46,930 nucleotides of DNA from Saprospiraceae bacterium (GCA_022841505.1 JALHRK010000006.1:1-46930); one strand, 5' to 3'. Numbered from the stretch's first letter, positions 1-6,320 are shown. Notes: generated by a model not told the origin, from the letters alone. Numbers and translations are program-made.

Positions 1-1
1 A

Positions 2-160
2 CATACAGAAACTTGGTGCGACGGCTGGAAACAGGGCGCTCGTAGCGTTCAACTCGAAATTGCAAAGGAAATAGAAAATCATTCTTACCTAGCCGACACG
101 GACAGATTGAATGAATGGATTGATAGCTTAACAAAACGACTGCGAGAAGAAGCCAAGTGA
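2..160 (+). CDS. 3' end of an unknown gene (partial)
   Basis: The frame is open from the window edge to a TGA at 158-160, giving 52 residues that begin HTETWCDGWKQG and end in a charged, helix-like stretch rich in Glu, Lys and Arg. No start codon is visible, so this is the cut 3' end of a gene. Direction and codon use match the small genes that follow. No family is recognised. It does not join in frame with the partial gene at 46853 if the window is imagined as a circle. Confidence 0.55.
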   Translation, partial: HTETWCDGWKQGARSVQLEIAKEIENHSYLADTDRLNEWIDSLTKRLREEAK

Positions 161-193
161 CCGCGATATGTCAGAGAGAGAAGGAGGTCTTTT

Positions 194-484
194 ATGAAAC
201 TTACACCTGAAGAACAATATTTTAACCTTATGAACGGGCTGGCAGATTCGGTTATGGATGCGTCTGACGAAGAAGTTGCAACGTGGCCCGTGGAGCCAGT
301 AGACAATCGGTGTTCGTATTTGTGCGGGCCGCATTTAGAACAATGTTCAAGATCAAAGACCCATTGTCGCAATAAATCCGCCTGTGTTTGTGAGCGAGGC
401 GTTGCGTGCGCGGTTCTCCAAGTTTTAGAGGAGCGGAAAAGGCTCGATCCTGACGCTCCAGATGCAATCGCGTTTCCGATATGA
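194..484 (+). CDS. small Cys-rich phage protein, unknown function
   Basis: This 96-residue protein has a very strong ribosome site (AAGGAGGT) just before the ATG. The N-terminal half is acidic (about residues 20-30, ADSVMDASDEEV). The C-terminal half holds seven cysteines in a CSYLC...C...C...CVC...C pattern that could bind zinc or an Fe-S cluster. No catalytic motif is visible and I do not recognise the family with certainty. The stop codon overlaps the ATG of the next small frame as ATGA, which suggests translational coupling. Confidence 0.75.
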   Translation: MKLTPEEQYFNLMNGLADSVMDASDEEVATWPVEPVDNRCSYLCGPHLEQCSRSKTHCRNKSACVCERGVACAVLQVLEERKRLDPDAPDAIAFPI

Positions 485-609
485 GCGAGCGTCCGGGGCT
501 TTGGTGGAAGTGGGTTAGAAAAATACAGGAGACAAATGAGACCAACAAACATACCAAACGACACGATAACGATACATCCAAGTCCGACTGCGGACACGCG
601 AAGCTGTGA
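481..609 (+). CDS. possible 42-residue overlapping ORF
   Basis: The ATG overlaps the stop of the preceding gene (ATGA at 481-484) and opens a 42-residue, very basic frame starting MSERPGLWWKWVRKIQ. Its last 74 bases overlap the better supported gene starting at 536 in another frame. Coupling to the upstream stop is its only support, and part of it supplies the ribosome site of the next gene. It may be a leader peptide or not a gene. Confidence 0.3.
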   Translation: MSERPGLWWKWVRKIQETNETNKHTKRHDNDTSKSDCGHAKL

Positions 610-1018
610 TTTTACGCAGGTTTCAAAAGAAACATTGCTTGAGAGTTCGTGGCAACACGTTGGCGATATTGCAAAGGGTTTTCAGTTCCTTCGCAAGATG
701 CTCGATCTTCAGGTTGCAATCCACGACCACGACAAGTTTTCGGACATAGACGGCTTTCATAGCGACTTCGTAACAGGCTTCGAGCAACACGCCTGGTGGG
801 ATAATCACCGGCAAGTCAACCGCCATCATCTGCTACAAGAGGATGGTATCCCTGACGATGTGAACCTGATCGACGTACTAGACCTAATCGTTGATTGCAC
901 GATGGCGGGAATGGCTCGGACGGGCGAAGTGTTTCCAATCACCATCACACCGGAAACGTTGCAGCGAGCCTTTGATAACACTGCCAAACTGCTAAAAGAC
1001 CGCATCGTGGTTGGGTGA
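536..1018 (+). CDS. conserved phage protein of the DUF5662-like type
   Basis: This 160-residue protein contains a His/Asp-rich block: HDHDKFSD near residue 60, then WWDNHRQVNRHHL near 85-100, then DVNLIDVLDLIVDCTMAGMARTGEV. I recognise this pattern from small phage proteins (DUF5662-like) that have an HD-type arrangement of metal ligands. Activity is unproven. The ATG at 536 has a GGAG four bases upstream. It sits in a run of small early-type genes with no obvious partner. Confidence 0.75.
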   Translation: MRPTNIPNDTITIHPSPTADTRSCDFTQVSKETLLESSWQHVGDIAKGFQFLRKMLDLQVAIHDHDKFSDIDGFHSDFVTGFEQHAWWDNHRQVNRHHLLQEDGIPDDVNLIDVLDLIVDCTMAGMARTGEVFPITITPETLQRAFDNTAKLLKDRIVVG

Positions 1019-1045
1019 CTTGGGTTAAGAGGAGGAAGGAGAGAG

Positions 1046-1276
1046 ATGAAACAAATAATCAGTATGGCACAAAACACGTTTTACCACAAAAACGATAAAG
1101 GCGAATATGAACGGATGCACGAGATAGTGCTGGTCTTGACCGAGCCGCAATGGGCGGCAGATGAAGCCGGGTTTATGGGTAAAAAGCGTTCGGTCGAAAC
1201 GATACGCTTTACGGCGTTCGATGAGCAGTTAATTACAATCGCGAATACGTTGATGGAGTACGCAACCGCCGACTAA
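1046..1276 (+). CDS. small unknown phage protein
   Basis: This 76-residue protein follows a purine-rich ribosome site (GAGGAGGAAGGAG). It has no signal peptide or membrane segment. The middle (MHEIVLVLTEPQW) looks like a beta strand and the end (FDEQLITIANTLMEYATAD) like a helix. No family is recognised. It stands one base before the next small gene, so the two are probably co-translated. Confidence 0.65.
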   Translation: MKQIISMAQNTFYHKNDKGEYERMHEIVLVLTEPQWAADEAGFMGKKRSVETIRFTAFDEQLITIANTLMEYATAD

Positions 1277-1277
1277 G

Positions 1278-1394
1278 ATGCCAGAACTATCAGACGACCA
1301 GAAAGAACGCATCGCCATCGAGGTCGAACACCTTCCACCCGACGAAGCCCAGGCCGAGTACGAGCGGCGCGTGAGGGAGGCGGAGAATTCGTAG
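1278..1394 (+). CDS. 38-residue acidic helical protein, unknown
   Basis: The short frame reads MPELSDDQKERIAIEVEHL and continues as a charged helix. Its start lies two bases after the previous stop. Its first 29 bases are repeated almost exactly (28 of 29) at 2406-2434 inside the endolysin reading frame. That supports this sequence being a real, duplicated gene start rather than chance. Function is unknown. Confidence 0.5.
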   Translation: MPELSDDQKERIAIEVEHLPPDEAQAEYERRVREAENS

Positions 1395-1411
1395 AAAGTA
1401 ACCAAGACAAA

Positions 1412-1636
1412 ATGCAACCTGATATGACTGCCAAGAAATGCCAACGATGCGGGGCCCGCGTCGAATCTATCCAGACCGATGGCGTTGACTTGTACCTGAA
1501 AGGCGAAAAGATGCCGTCCGAGCTGATCAGAGCGGTTTTCCCGTGTCCGTATTGCAAGACAGGGGTTATTGAGTGGAAGCGGGTCCGTCTCGTGCCTCCA
1601 ACTTTGTTGACCGAATCCGATTGTGTGCTAGAATGA
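1412..1636 (+). CDS. small zinc-ribbon-like protein
   Basis: This 74-residue protein has two CxxC pairs (Cys10/Cys13 and Cys45/Cys48) separated by about 30 residues, the spacing of a zinc ribbon. No strong ribosome site precedes the ATG, and Met5 is an alternative start. The last codons overlap a good promoter (TTGACC, 16 bp, TAGAAT) that reads into the endolysin leader, so this gene ends an operon. A nucleic-acid or structural zinc role is likely but not shown. Confidence 0.6.
   Translation: MQPDMTAKKCQRCGARVESIQTDGVDLYLKGEKMPSELIRAVFPCPYCKTGVIEWKRVRLVPPTLLTESDCVLE
1607..1634 (+). promoter_or_regulatory. sigma-70-like promoter for the endolysin leader
   Basis: TTGACC at 1607-1612 is followed after 16 bp by TAGAAT at 1629-1634, one of the best promoter matches in the window. 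Transcription should begin near 1641, leaving a leader of about 100 nt before the endolysin ATG at 1745. The promoter lies inside the end of the preceding gene. Confidence 0.6.
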
Positions 1637-1651
1637 TTCCCAATTAAACGT

Positions 1652-1739
1652 GCGGGCGTATGATTACCCGCTGACGAGCTGTGACAGGTTCGTGAGTTGT
1701 TCGGAATTTTTCCGGATAACTCGCGAGCCTTTTTCTTTT
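1652..1739 (+). terminator. two-hairpin leader ending in an intrinsic terminator
   Basis: The leader folds into a small hairpin (GCGGG at 1652-1656 with CCCGC at 1667-1671). A long stem follows (about 1691-1704 with 1712-1725), and then a T-rich run at 1730-1739. The endolysin ATG comes six bases later with no ribosome site. Because the promoter lies upstream of this terminator with no gene between, it looks like an attenuator or an antitermination target. Confidence 0.55.
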
Positions 1740-1744
1740 GCCTT

Positions 1745-2611
1745 ATGCGATTCGACCGCAAAACATTCTTTGATGGTTTCCGTGACCGGATCGATGCGAC
1801 TATCGAGCAGGAGCAGGTTGATGGCTGTGAATTTTTATTAGCGGGATTCGAACGGGGCAAATGGGATATTCGGCAAATTGCCTATTTTCTCGCAACTGTT
1901 TTTCACGAAACCGCTGGAAGCATGCAGCCCGTCGAGGAAGGCTATTATCTCGGATCTAAAGCCCGTGTTCAAAAGTTTCAAAAGACACTTCGTTACTATC
2001 CATACTTTGGGCGCGGCTTTGTCCAACTCACTTGGAAAACCAACTACAAAAAGGCAGGCGATACATTCGGAGTAGACCTTGTTAAAAATCCTGAGAAGGC
2101 TTTAGACCCTGAAATAGCGTTTCAGTCTCTAACAGTGGGAATGACTCGCGGCTGGTACGGAAAGAAGCTTAGTGACTTTATCAACGCCAAAACGACTGAC
2201 TATGTAAACGCACGGCAGACGGTCAACCGCATGGATAAAGCTGGATTGATTGCCGGTTACGCCAAGTCGTTTGAAAAGATTTTAAGAAGCTCGGCGGCGG
2301 CCCAGCCCAAGCCTGACGGTTCGTTCAACCAACCCGACGAGCCGACGACGCCGGGCGGTCAGGCATCCCCGGATCCCCAGGGCGAAAGGCATTGGGAAAC
2401 TTTAGATGCCAAAACTATCAGACGACCAGAAAGAGGCGAAAAAATGGATTGGACAGAAACAGAAAGGGTAGTAAGGGAATATGTAGATGCGGTGCGGGAA
2501 GGTGAGGGGGAGAGCCGCTTATCCAAATACGAATACGCTATTTTCGAGGCGGCGGTTGAGGCGGTGTTTGGTGAGGATATTTGGGATGAGATCAACGACC
2601 TTTTAGAATGA
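1745..2611 (+). CDS. endolysin, chitinase/lysozyme-like (COG3179, GH19-type fold)
   Basis: The protein should cleave host peptidoglycan at lysis. From ATG 1745 it has 288 residues. HETA near residues 54-57 holds the likely catalytic Glu55, followed by GRGFVQLTW at 89-97 and a C-terminal DYVNARQTVNRMDKAGLIAGYA block typical of phage chitinase-like endolysins. The domain ends near residue 195. A Pro-rich linker and an unrelated acidic C-terminus follow. That tail could be a separate 55-residue protein: an in-frame ATG at 2444 has GAGG seven bases upstream. A longer frame from 1697 would run through the terminator, so 1745 is preferred. Confidence 0.85.
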   Translation: MRFDRKTFFDGFRDRIDATIEQEQVDGCEFLLAGFERGKWDIRQIAYFLATVFHETAGSMQPVEEGYYLGSKARVQKFQKTLRYYPYFGRGFVQLTWKTNYKKAGDTFGVDLVKNPEKALDPEIAFQSLTVGMTRGWYGKKLSDFINAKTTDYVNARQTVNRMDKAGLIAGYAKSFEKILRSSAAAQPKPDGSFNQPDEPTTPGGQASPDPQGERHWETLDAKTIRRPERGEKMDWTETERVVREYVDAVREGEGESRLSKYEYAIFEAAVEAVFGEDIWDEINDLLE

Positions 2612-2612
2612 T

Positions 2613-2804
2613 ATGAAAAAGCCTTTCATCTGTGACCATTGCAAAATACTGTTAGGAACGCGGGATGGGGATAGCCTTATCGTGGGTGAGGTGGTTATTT
2701 ATGTTCCTAAATCGGCTGATATCACTTGTTATGGGTGCAAGGGGCAGACGCGGTTTTACATCATCAAAGATCGCAAGCATAAAGTAGCAAAGCGGTCTGT
2801 ATGA
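2613..2804 (+). CDS. small zinc-ribbon protein
   Basis: This 63-residue protein has CxxC pairs at Cys7/Cys10 and Cys39/Cys42 around a short beta-rich core, the layout of a zinc ribbon, and a basic C-terminus (KDRKHKVAKRSV). It begins one base after the endolysin stop and is probably co-translated with it. Such proteins are common in phage genomes and usually of unknown role. Confidence 0.65.
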   Translation: MKKPFICDHCKILLGTRDGDSLIVGEVVIYVPKSADITCYGCKGQTRFYIIKDRKHKVAKRSV

Positions 2805-2835
2805 CAACAGACTTTGCCACGTAAAAACTTATTTC

Positions 2836-2869
2836 TTTACTTAGTAAAATCTGATAGTCTAAAGATAAT
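2836..2869 (+). promoter_or_regulatory. AT-rich promoter candidate
   Basis: TTTACT at 2836 and TTAGTA at 2841 are possible -35 boxes. GATAAT at 2864-2869 lies 17 bp after TTAGTA. The segment is much more AT-rich than its surroundings and is followed by a leader with a small hairpin (CGGG/CCCG, 2877-2890) and a terminator. The exact boxes are uncertain. Confidence 0.4.
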
Positions 2870-2903
2870 TTATCGCCGGGTCTGTGCCCGCAACGATGGC
2901 TGG

Positions 2904-2950
2904 CAGCCTCGAATGAGTCGAAAGATTCACTTGAGGCTGTTTTTATTTTT
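2904..2950 (+). terminator. intrinsic terminator in the leader of the 3081 gene
   Basis: CAGCCTC at 2904 pairs with GAGGCTG ending at 2939, extending to about 13 bp with a few mismatches. It is followed by TTTTTATTTTT. It lies downstream of the promoter candidate and upstream of the gene at 3081, with no gene between, as in the endolysin leader. Confidence 0.6.
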
Positions 2951-2957
2951 GACAAGA

Positions 2958-3071
2958 TCGAACGCGGGAAAGGCACTTCGCTGATAACTAGTAATCTGCT
3001 GGATTGTCAGGAACGAACGGAATTACTTCAACCATCCCGCCACATAAAGCGAATACGAACCCCGCGTTCGA
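2958..3071. repeat. 11-bp inverted repeat bracketing the 5' UTR
   Basis: TCGAACGCGGG at 2958-2968 is the exact reverse complement of CCCGCGTTCGA at 3061-3071. The right arm ends ten bases before the ATG at 3081, in a place where no ribosome site is seen. In RNA the two arms could close a loop of about 90 nt right next to the start codon. Confidence 0.5.
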
Positions 3072-3080
3072 GTAAATGTT

Positions 3081-3617
3081 ATGGTTCCAGCTACACGTCC
3101 AAAACAAACGAGGGAACAGACTGAGACGATCTTTGCTCAGAATCTAGTCACGGCTAACGAATGCGTGATTCTGGCGGTACGTGGTTACTACCTCGACTCA
3201 ATGGGCAAGCGAGGCCGCAACGATCAGGCAATGTACGACGATGCCCTGTTCGTGCTATCGCCCACGGCTTACAAAGCATTCAACGCCAACACTGACCCGC
3301 AGAAGTCAGGGGCGAACCACGCGATGTTGAAAGCCCCGCAAAAGATTCAGTACTACAAGGGGAAACACAAGGGCAAATACGACGCTTTACGCCCGTATCC
3401 TGAGGCTATACGGCTTCCCTGTACGCGAGATGGTGTTGAGTCGATGTGTTCGCATACCAACATCCACAAAGGCGGTTACAGAGACACGCATAGCGAGGGC
3501 TGTATCACTGTTTGGCCTGCTCAATTTTCAGAATTCATTAAGCTCGTCTATTCCGAGATGAGCAAATACAACCAAAAAACGATCACGGTACTGTTGATCG
3601 AAAACACAGGAGCTTAA
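3081..3617 (+). CDS. possible YkuD-like L,D-transpeptidase/cell-wall enzyme
   Basis: This 178-residue protein has a C-terminal block NIHKGG...THSEGCITVWP, with His129 and Cys141. It resembles the His...S-x-G-C active site of YkuD-type L,D-transpeptidase-like phage proteins, which act on peptidoglycan. The family's usual SHGC reads SEGC here, so the assignment is tentative. It has no signal peptide. It lies between the endolysin and a holin-like gene, which supports a lysis or wall-processing role. The start lacks a ribosome site and follows a long structured leader. Confidence 0.5.
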   Translation: MVPATRPKQTREQTETIFAQNLVTANECVILAVRGYYLDSMGKRGRNDQAMYDDALFVLSPTAYKAFNANTDPQKSGANHAMLKAPQKIQYYKGKHKGKYDALRPYPEAIRLPCTRDGVESMCSHTNIHKGGYRDTHSEGCITVWPAQFSEFIKLVYSEMSKYNQKTITVLLIENTGA

Positions 3618-3622
3618 CTTTT

Positions 3623-3805
3623 ATGAACCTATCAAAATTTGTGGCTATTTTTACAGTTGTCGCACAAGTACTCAATTTTGTGCAAGCTACGTTTGCTGAC
3701 CTTTTGCCGGTTTACGTGAGTCTTATCATTGGCTTTGTTTTAGGCGGTATTCAGGCAATTACCCCTGCTTTGCAAAAGGTTTTTGGCACGAACAACAATG
3801 GCTGA
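3623..3805 (+). CDS. holin-like two-TM membrane protein
   Basis: This 60-residue protein has two hydrophobic segments: about residues 5-24 (FVAIFTVVAQVLNF) and 29-46 (LPVYVSLIIGFVLGGI). Size, topology and position next to the endolysin fit a small holin that would permeabilise the inner membrane. An AGGAG lies 12 bases upstream of the ATG. The 3' end overlaps the next gene by 8 bp. Confidence 0.55.
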   Translation: MNLSKFVAIFTVVAQVLNFVQATFADLLPVYVSLIIGFVLGGIQAITPALQKVFGTNNNG

Positions 3806-4127
3806 GGAAAACAAAGATAACCCGTGGACATTAGCCCTGATCGCCGTTGGAATCGCGGCGGTGATCGGGCTGGCGGGTTTGACGTTTCGTGCGTGTTCGG
3901 GGCCGAAGCTAGACGAAGCACAGATACAGCGAAACAAAGAAGCTGTGGCATCGGGCGAACGCAAGCGGATGGAAGAGGCATATCTTGAGAGCAAGTTAAA
4001 CCTCGCTAATATCGACGCTAACCGAGCCAACGCTGAGAATCTGAAACTAAAGACATTGCACGAAAGCAGGGTAGAGGCAAACGCAATGACGGATAAGCAG
4101 ATGCAAGACTTTCTGGAGGGCAGATAA
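3798..4127 (+). CDS. single-TM coiled-coil protein, spanin-like
   Basis: From the ATG at 3798 the protein has 109 residues. A transmembrane segment lies at about residues 10-33 (WTLALIAVGIAAVIGLAGL), followed by a long charged, coiled-coil-like region (LDEAQIQRNKEAVASGERKRMEE). This is the layout of an inner-membrane spanin subunit, though the family is not recognised. The start overlaps the holin-like gene by 8 bp. An upstream TTG at 3783 is in frame but less likely. Confidence 0.5.
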   Translation: MAEENKDNPWTLALIAVGIAAVIGLAGLTFRACSGPKLDEAQIQRNKEAVASGERKRMEEAYLESKLNLANIDANRANAENLKLKTLHESRVEANAMTDKQMQDFLEGR

Positions 4128-4298
4128 ATGGCGGGATGGAATGAAAGCGTTGACGATATGATGGCTCGAATGTGGGAAGAGGAAATGCGTTTCCTCAACA
4201 AAATGGGCGTACAGATGACAGTGTATTGCCCGTATGACCCGCCGACTCGTTGGGATCGGTTCAAGAATGACGTTTTGGCGTTTATCGGGTGGAGATAA
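4128..4298 (+). CDS. 56-residue unknown protein
   Basis: The frame begins two bases after the previous stop and its TAA shares a base with the next ATG (TAATG at 4296-4300). The protein reads MAGWNESVDDMMARMWEEE and is rich in Met and Trp. It has no clear membrane segment. The tight packing between neighbours supports it as a real gene. Function is unknown. Confidence 0.6.
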   Translation: MAGWNESVDDMMARMWEEEMRFLNKMGVQMTVYCPYDPPTRWDRFKNDVLAFIGWR

Positions 4299-4633
4299 TG
4301 AAGTACTTCCTGATATTACTTTTTGTCATACCCGCTTATTCGCAATGCCCTGAAGTGATGCCGGAGGGAACTATCTGTTTAACCAGATCGGCGGCACAGA
4401 AAGCGGTGGAAACGGCAAAAGAGCTGGACGCTACGAAAGTGCAGCTAAAGACAGAACAGCAAGCGTTTGCTGACTTGCTAAAGGAATTCAACAACCAGCG
4501 GGTGATAAACGCGGAACAGGCGGGGCGGATAATTGAATTGGAAAAGAATGCGGTTGAGGATAGGGCGGAAAAGGAATTACTGCTCAAATCCGTTAAAAAG
4601 CAGTGCAAGTTTTTTTCAATATGTCTTTTTTAA
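4298..4633 (+). CDS. exported coiled-coil protein, possible outer-membrane spanin or lysis partner
   Basis: The protein has 111 residues from ATG 4298. Residues 1-14 form a signal peptide (MKYFLILLFVIPAYS), followed by QCPEVMPEGTICL and then a long coiled coil (about 30-100). A Cys lies two residues after the predicted cleavage site, so it may be processed as an unusual lipoprotein or form a disulfide (Cys18/Cys27). Together with the TM/coiled-coil protein at 3798 it would make a two-gene spanin pair. This is inferred from layout, not family match. Confidence 0.5.
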   Translation: MKYFLILLFVIPAYSQCPEVMPEGTICLTRSAAQKAVETAKELDATKVQLKTEQQAFADLLKEFNNQRVINAEQAGRIIELEKNAVEDRAEKELLLKSVKKQCKFFSICLF

Positions 4634-4645
4634 TGTTTAACAGAA

Positions 4646-4996
4646 ATGCAGAAAACACACCTCCTACTTTCGGCATTTGGCGATTGGCTAGAATTAAACG
4701 CTCTGACGATTGTTCTAGCCGTCATTGGATGGGTCGCTCCATTCGCGGGACTCATCTGGCGGCTCTCACAACTTTCGGCAAAGGTGGATAACGTGGCATC
4801 AGAACAAGCACGGCTGACGGCTACGGCTAACGGTCACATTGACAACCAGAACGTACACACGACACGCGATTACCGCGATTCGGTCGAGCAGCGTTTTGAC
4901 AACATCGACAGGCGTTTTGACGAGATCAAGGACGCTCATCAGCGAATGGAAACCAAGATCGATAGGGTGCTTGATATCGTGATAAACCGCAAATGA
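4646..4996 (+). CDS. membrane protein with C-terminal coiled coil
   Basis: This 116-residue protein has a hydrophobic segment at about residues 18-40 (ALTIVLAVIGWVAPFAGLIW) and then a charged, heptad-like region (VEQRFDNIDRRFDEIKD, METKIDRVLDIVI). The layout resembles XhlA-like or holin-accessory proteins. There is no strong ribosome site. Its stop overlaps the next ATG (ATGA). Confidence 0.55.
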   Translation: MQKTHLLLSAFGDWLELNALTIVLAVIGWVAPFAGLIWRLSQLSAKVDNVASEQARLTATANGHIDNQNVHTTRDYRDSVEQRFDNIDRRFDEIKDAHQRMETKIDRVLDIVINRK

Positions 4997-5100
4997 TAGA
5001 ACTCATTCTAGCCGCTGTTTGCGTGATAGTCCTGATCGGGTTGTTCGTGAATCTTTTCGGCGGACAGGATGACAACGACGAATGGAAGGGGCTGAAGTGA
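4993..5100 (+). CDS. 35-residue single-TM protein
   Basis: The ATG overlaps the preceding stop as ATGA. Residues 2-22 (IELILAAVCVIVLIGLFVNLF) form one transmembrane helix followed by an acidic tail. The stop overlaps the GTG start proposed for the next gene. Small membrane peptides in this cassette may tune lysis. No family is recognised. Confidence 0.5.
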   Translation: MIELILAAVCVIVLIGLFVNLFGGQDDNDEWKGLK

Positions 5101-5291
5101 ACGGGTACAAATGCTTAACACCTGACCAAATATCCAACGCCTACGGTGCAAAAGAGATTCTTGAGAGGGCGTATGACAGAGCAGTAATAATTTACGGTGA
5201 GGAAATCGCCCGTGCTGGATATATCTACTTCATTAGAGATGCGAAACGCGATAAAAAATCAGGCGATCAAACGCCTAGAGAGCGAATATGA
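5097..5291 (+). CDS. small unknown protein (GTG start)
   Basis: A GTG at 5097 overlaps the previous stop and has AAGGGG six bases upstream, so I prefer it to the ATG at 5082. The 64-residue product is charged and helical with no membrane segment. The 3' end overlaps the next gene. Function is unknown. Confidence 0.5.
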   Translation: MNGYKCLTPDQISNAYGAKEILERAYDRAVIIYGEEIARAGYIYFIRDAKRDKKSGDQTPRERI

Positions 5292-5415
5292 AACTGTCTC
5301 GAAGGCGTTCATCTCACGGCAATGTGACGGGATATTCCGTAAGGTAGCCGACATCCTCGAACCTAAAACCTTCTGGAAAGAGGTAGACACATTACGGATG
5401 CCCGGTATGTGCTAG
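5239..5415 (+). CDS. small unknown helical protein
   Basis: From ATG 5239 the product has 58 residues (MRNAIKNQAIKRLESEYETV...). It is basic at the N-terminus and ends LRMPGMC. A GTG at 5197 would extend it but is less convincing. It overlaps the previous gene by 53 bp in another frame. No family is recognised. Confidence 0.4.
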   Translation: MRNAIKNQAIKRLESEYETVSKAFISRQCDGIFRKVADILEPKTFWKEVDTLRMPGMC

Positions 5416-5600
5416 CACTCACATTCAAAGACGCGGCTGGTCACCAACACCAACAGGCGTATTTAGAAGATTACAATGCATGCAGTGTGGGGCGTGGCAT
5501 CGAGGATTGCATAAGCGAATCAAATGAAATCAAAACCCAAAACGTACAGCACGACAACCGTTATAACATCCGTTACACACTACCGAACATATACGGATAG
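5409..5600 (+). CDS. doubtful 63-residue ORF (GTG start)
   Basis: The only start is a GTG overlapping the end of the previous frame, without a good ribosome site. The product (LTFKDAAGHQHQQAYLEDYN...) has no recognisable motif. Its second half overlaps the more credible zinc-ribbon gene at 5524. Confidence 0.25.
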   Translation: MLALTFKDAAGHQHQQAYLEDYNACSVGRGIEDCISESNEIKTQNVQHDNRYNIRYTLPNIYG

Positions 5601-5685
5601 GATACGGCGGATAAAATTACGAACGTGTAATACGTGTGGGGCAAGGTTGCGAGGAGAGAAAGAGATATGCAGGGAATGTCGATAG
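5524..5685 (+). CDS. 53-residue zinc-ribbon protein
   Basis: The frame ATG 5524 to TAG 5685 encodes a basic N-terminus and a C-terminal CNTCG...CREC pattern (Cys35, Cys38, Cys49, Cys52). That is a complete four-cysteine zinc ribbon. Four well-spaced cysteines in 53 residues are unlikely by chance. Function is unknown, possibly nucleic-acid binding. Confidence 0.55.
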   Translation: MKSKPKTYSTTTVITSVTHYRTYTDRIRRIKLRTCNTCGARLRGEKEICRECR

Positions 5686-5775
5686 TTTGCACAAAGTACC
5701 GAAAAGCGGTACTTACCGCAAACTTGTACTAATAGTACGACAATCAGCCGATGCTTAAACTTGCAATCAGCCGTT

Positions 5776-5973
5776 ATGCCAGACATAACAAAATGCACAA
5801 ACGAGAGCTGCACAAAACGCCTGACGTGCTATCGCTGGACAGCACCAGCGGACACTTGGCAAAGCTATGCACGATTTGAGGCCAAAGACTGCGGGTATTA
5901 TATCGAGTTACGAAATGTAACCACATCGGCGGCAAGTGAGGATGATTCGTCACAAGTGTCCCATTATCGGTGA
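5776..5973 (+). CDS. conserved small Cys protein of phages
   Basis: This 65-residue protein begins MPDITKCTNESC, continues LTCYRWTAPADTWQSYARF and ends with a further Cys-Gly-Tyr-Tyr. I recognise this C...C...CYR...W.QSY pattern from many phage hypothetical proteins. The cysteines may bind a metal. An upstream in-frame start at 5761 adds five residues that break the pattern. Upstream, 5686-5775 holds short hairpins but no gene. Confidence 0.65.
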   Translation: MPDITKCTNESCTKRLTCYRWTAPADTWQSYARFEAKDCGYYIELRNVTTSAASEDDSSQVSHYR

Positions 5974-6004
5974 ATCGGGACATTAAATCGCCATAAATGG
6001 GACA
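5957..6004. promoter_or_regulatory. inverted repeat TGTCCCATT/AATGGGACA, possible operator
   Basis: TGTCCCATT at 5957-5965 is repeated inverted as AATGGGACA at 5996-6004, and a third partial copy (GGGACATTA) lies between at 5977-5985. The right arm ends two bases before the ATG at 6007. Three copies in 48 bp suggest a protein-binding site or a hairpin that hides the start. Confidence 0.4.
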
Positions 6005-6006
6005 TT

Positions 6007-6156
6007 ATGAAAATATCCTTTGAAGGCAAATGGATGCACCTACGCAGACTTATCCAGCAGATGATAGATCAGGGCTGGGTGATAACAAGGTTAGAACCAA
6101 ACGCGGCGTTTACGCTGACAACGGTAGAGATGGAAAATCATTCACGGGGTGAATAG
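6007..6156 (+). CDS. 49-residue unknown protein
   Basis: The frame reads MKISFEGKWMHLRRLIQQMI with a helical middle and a short polar end. The ATG follows directly after an inverted repeat and has no ribosome site. It lies in the run of tiny genes before the terminase and has no recognised family. Confidence 0.4.
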   Translation: MKISFEGKWMHLRRLIQQMIDQGWVITRLEPNAAFTLTTVEMENHSRGE

Positions 6157-6179
6157 CATTCGCAATTCGCGAATCACGA

Positions 6180-6320
6180 ATGGAATGGATAACCAAAGAG
6201 CAGATATTAGACTTCGCCAAAACATTAACAGCCGATGAAATAAAAGAACTATCAGGCGAACTAATGGATATATGGCAGGGGAAGGAGTTCGGGGAAGAGT
6301 GGGCAAGTAATGAGAGGTAA
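6180..6320 (+). CDS. 46-residue acidic protein upstream of terminase
   Basis: The frame encodes MEWITKEQILDFAKTLTADEIKELSGELMDIW and ends 11 bp inside the next gene (terS). It is acidic and helical. The overlap with terS suggests translational coupling. Function is unknown. Confidence 0.5.
   Translation: MEWITKEQILDFAKTLTADEIKELSGELMDIWQGKEFGEEWASNER

Noticed and set aside
1273-1860. 195-residue reverse frame across the 1278-1860 region
   Set aside because: It is antisense to two small genes, a promoter and a terminator, and has no recognisable motif. It shares a short peptide with another antisense frame only because of the 29-bp repeat.
2406-2471. A separate 21-residue gene at the second copy of the 29-bp repeat
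   Set aside because: It has no ribosome site and stops after 21 codons. It looks like a remnant rather than a gene.
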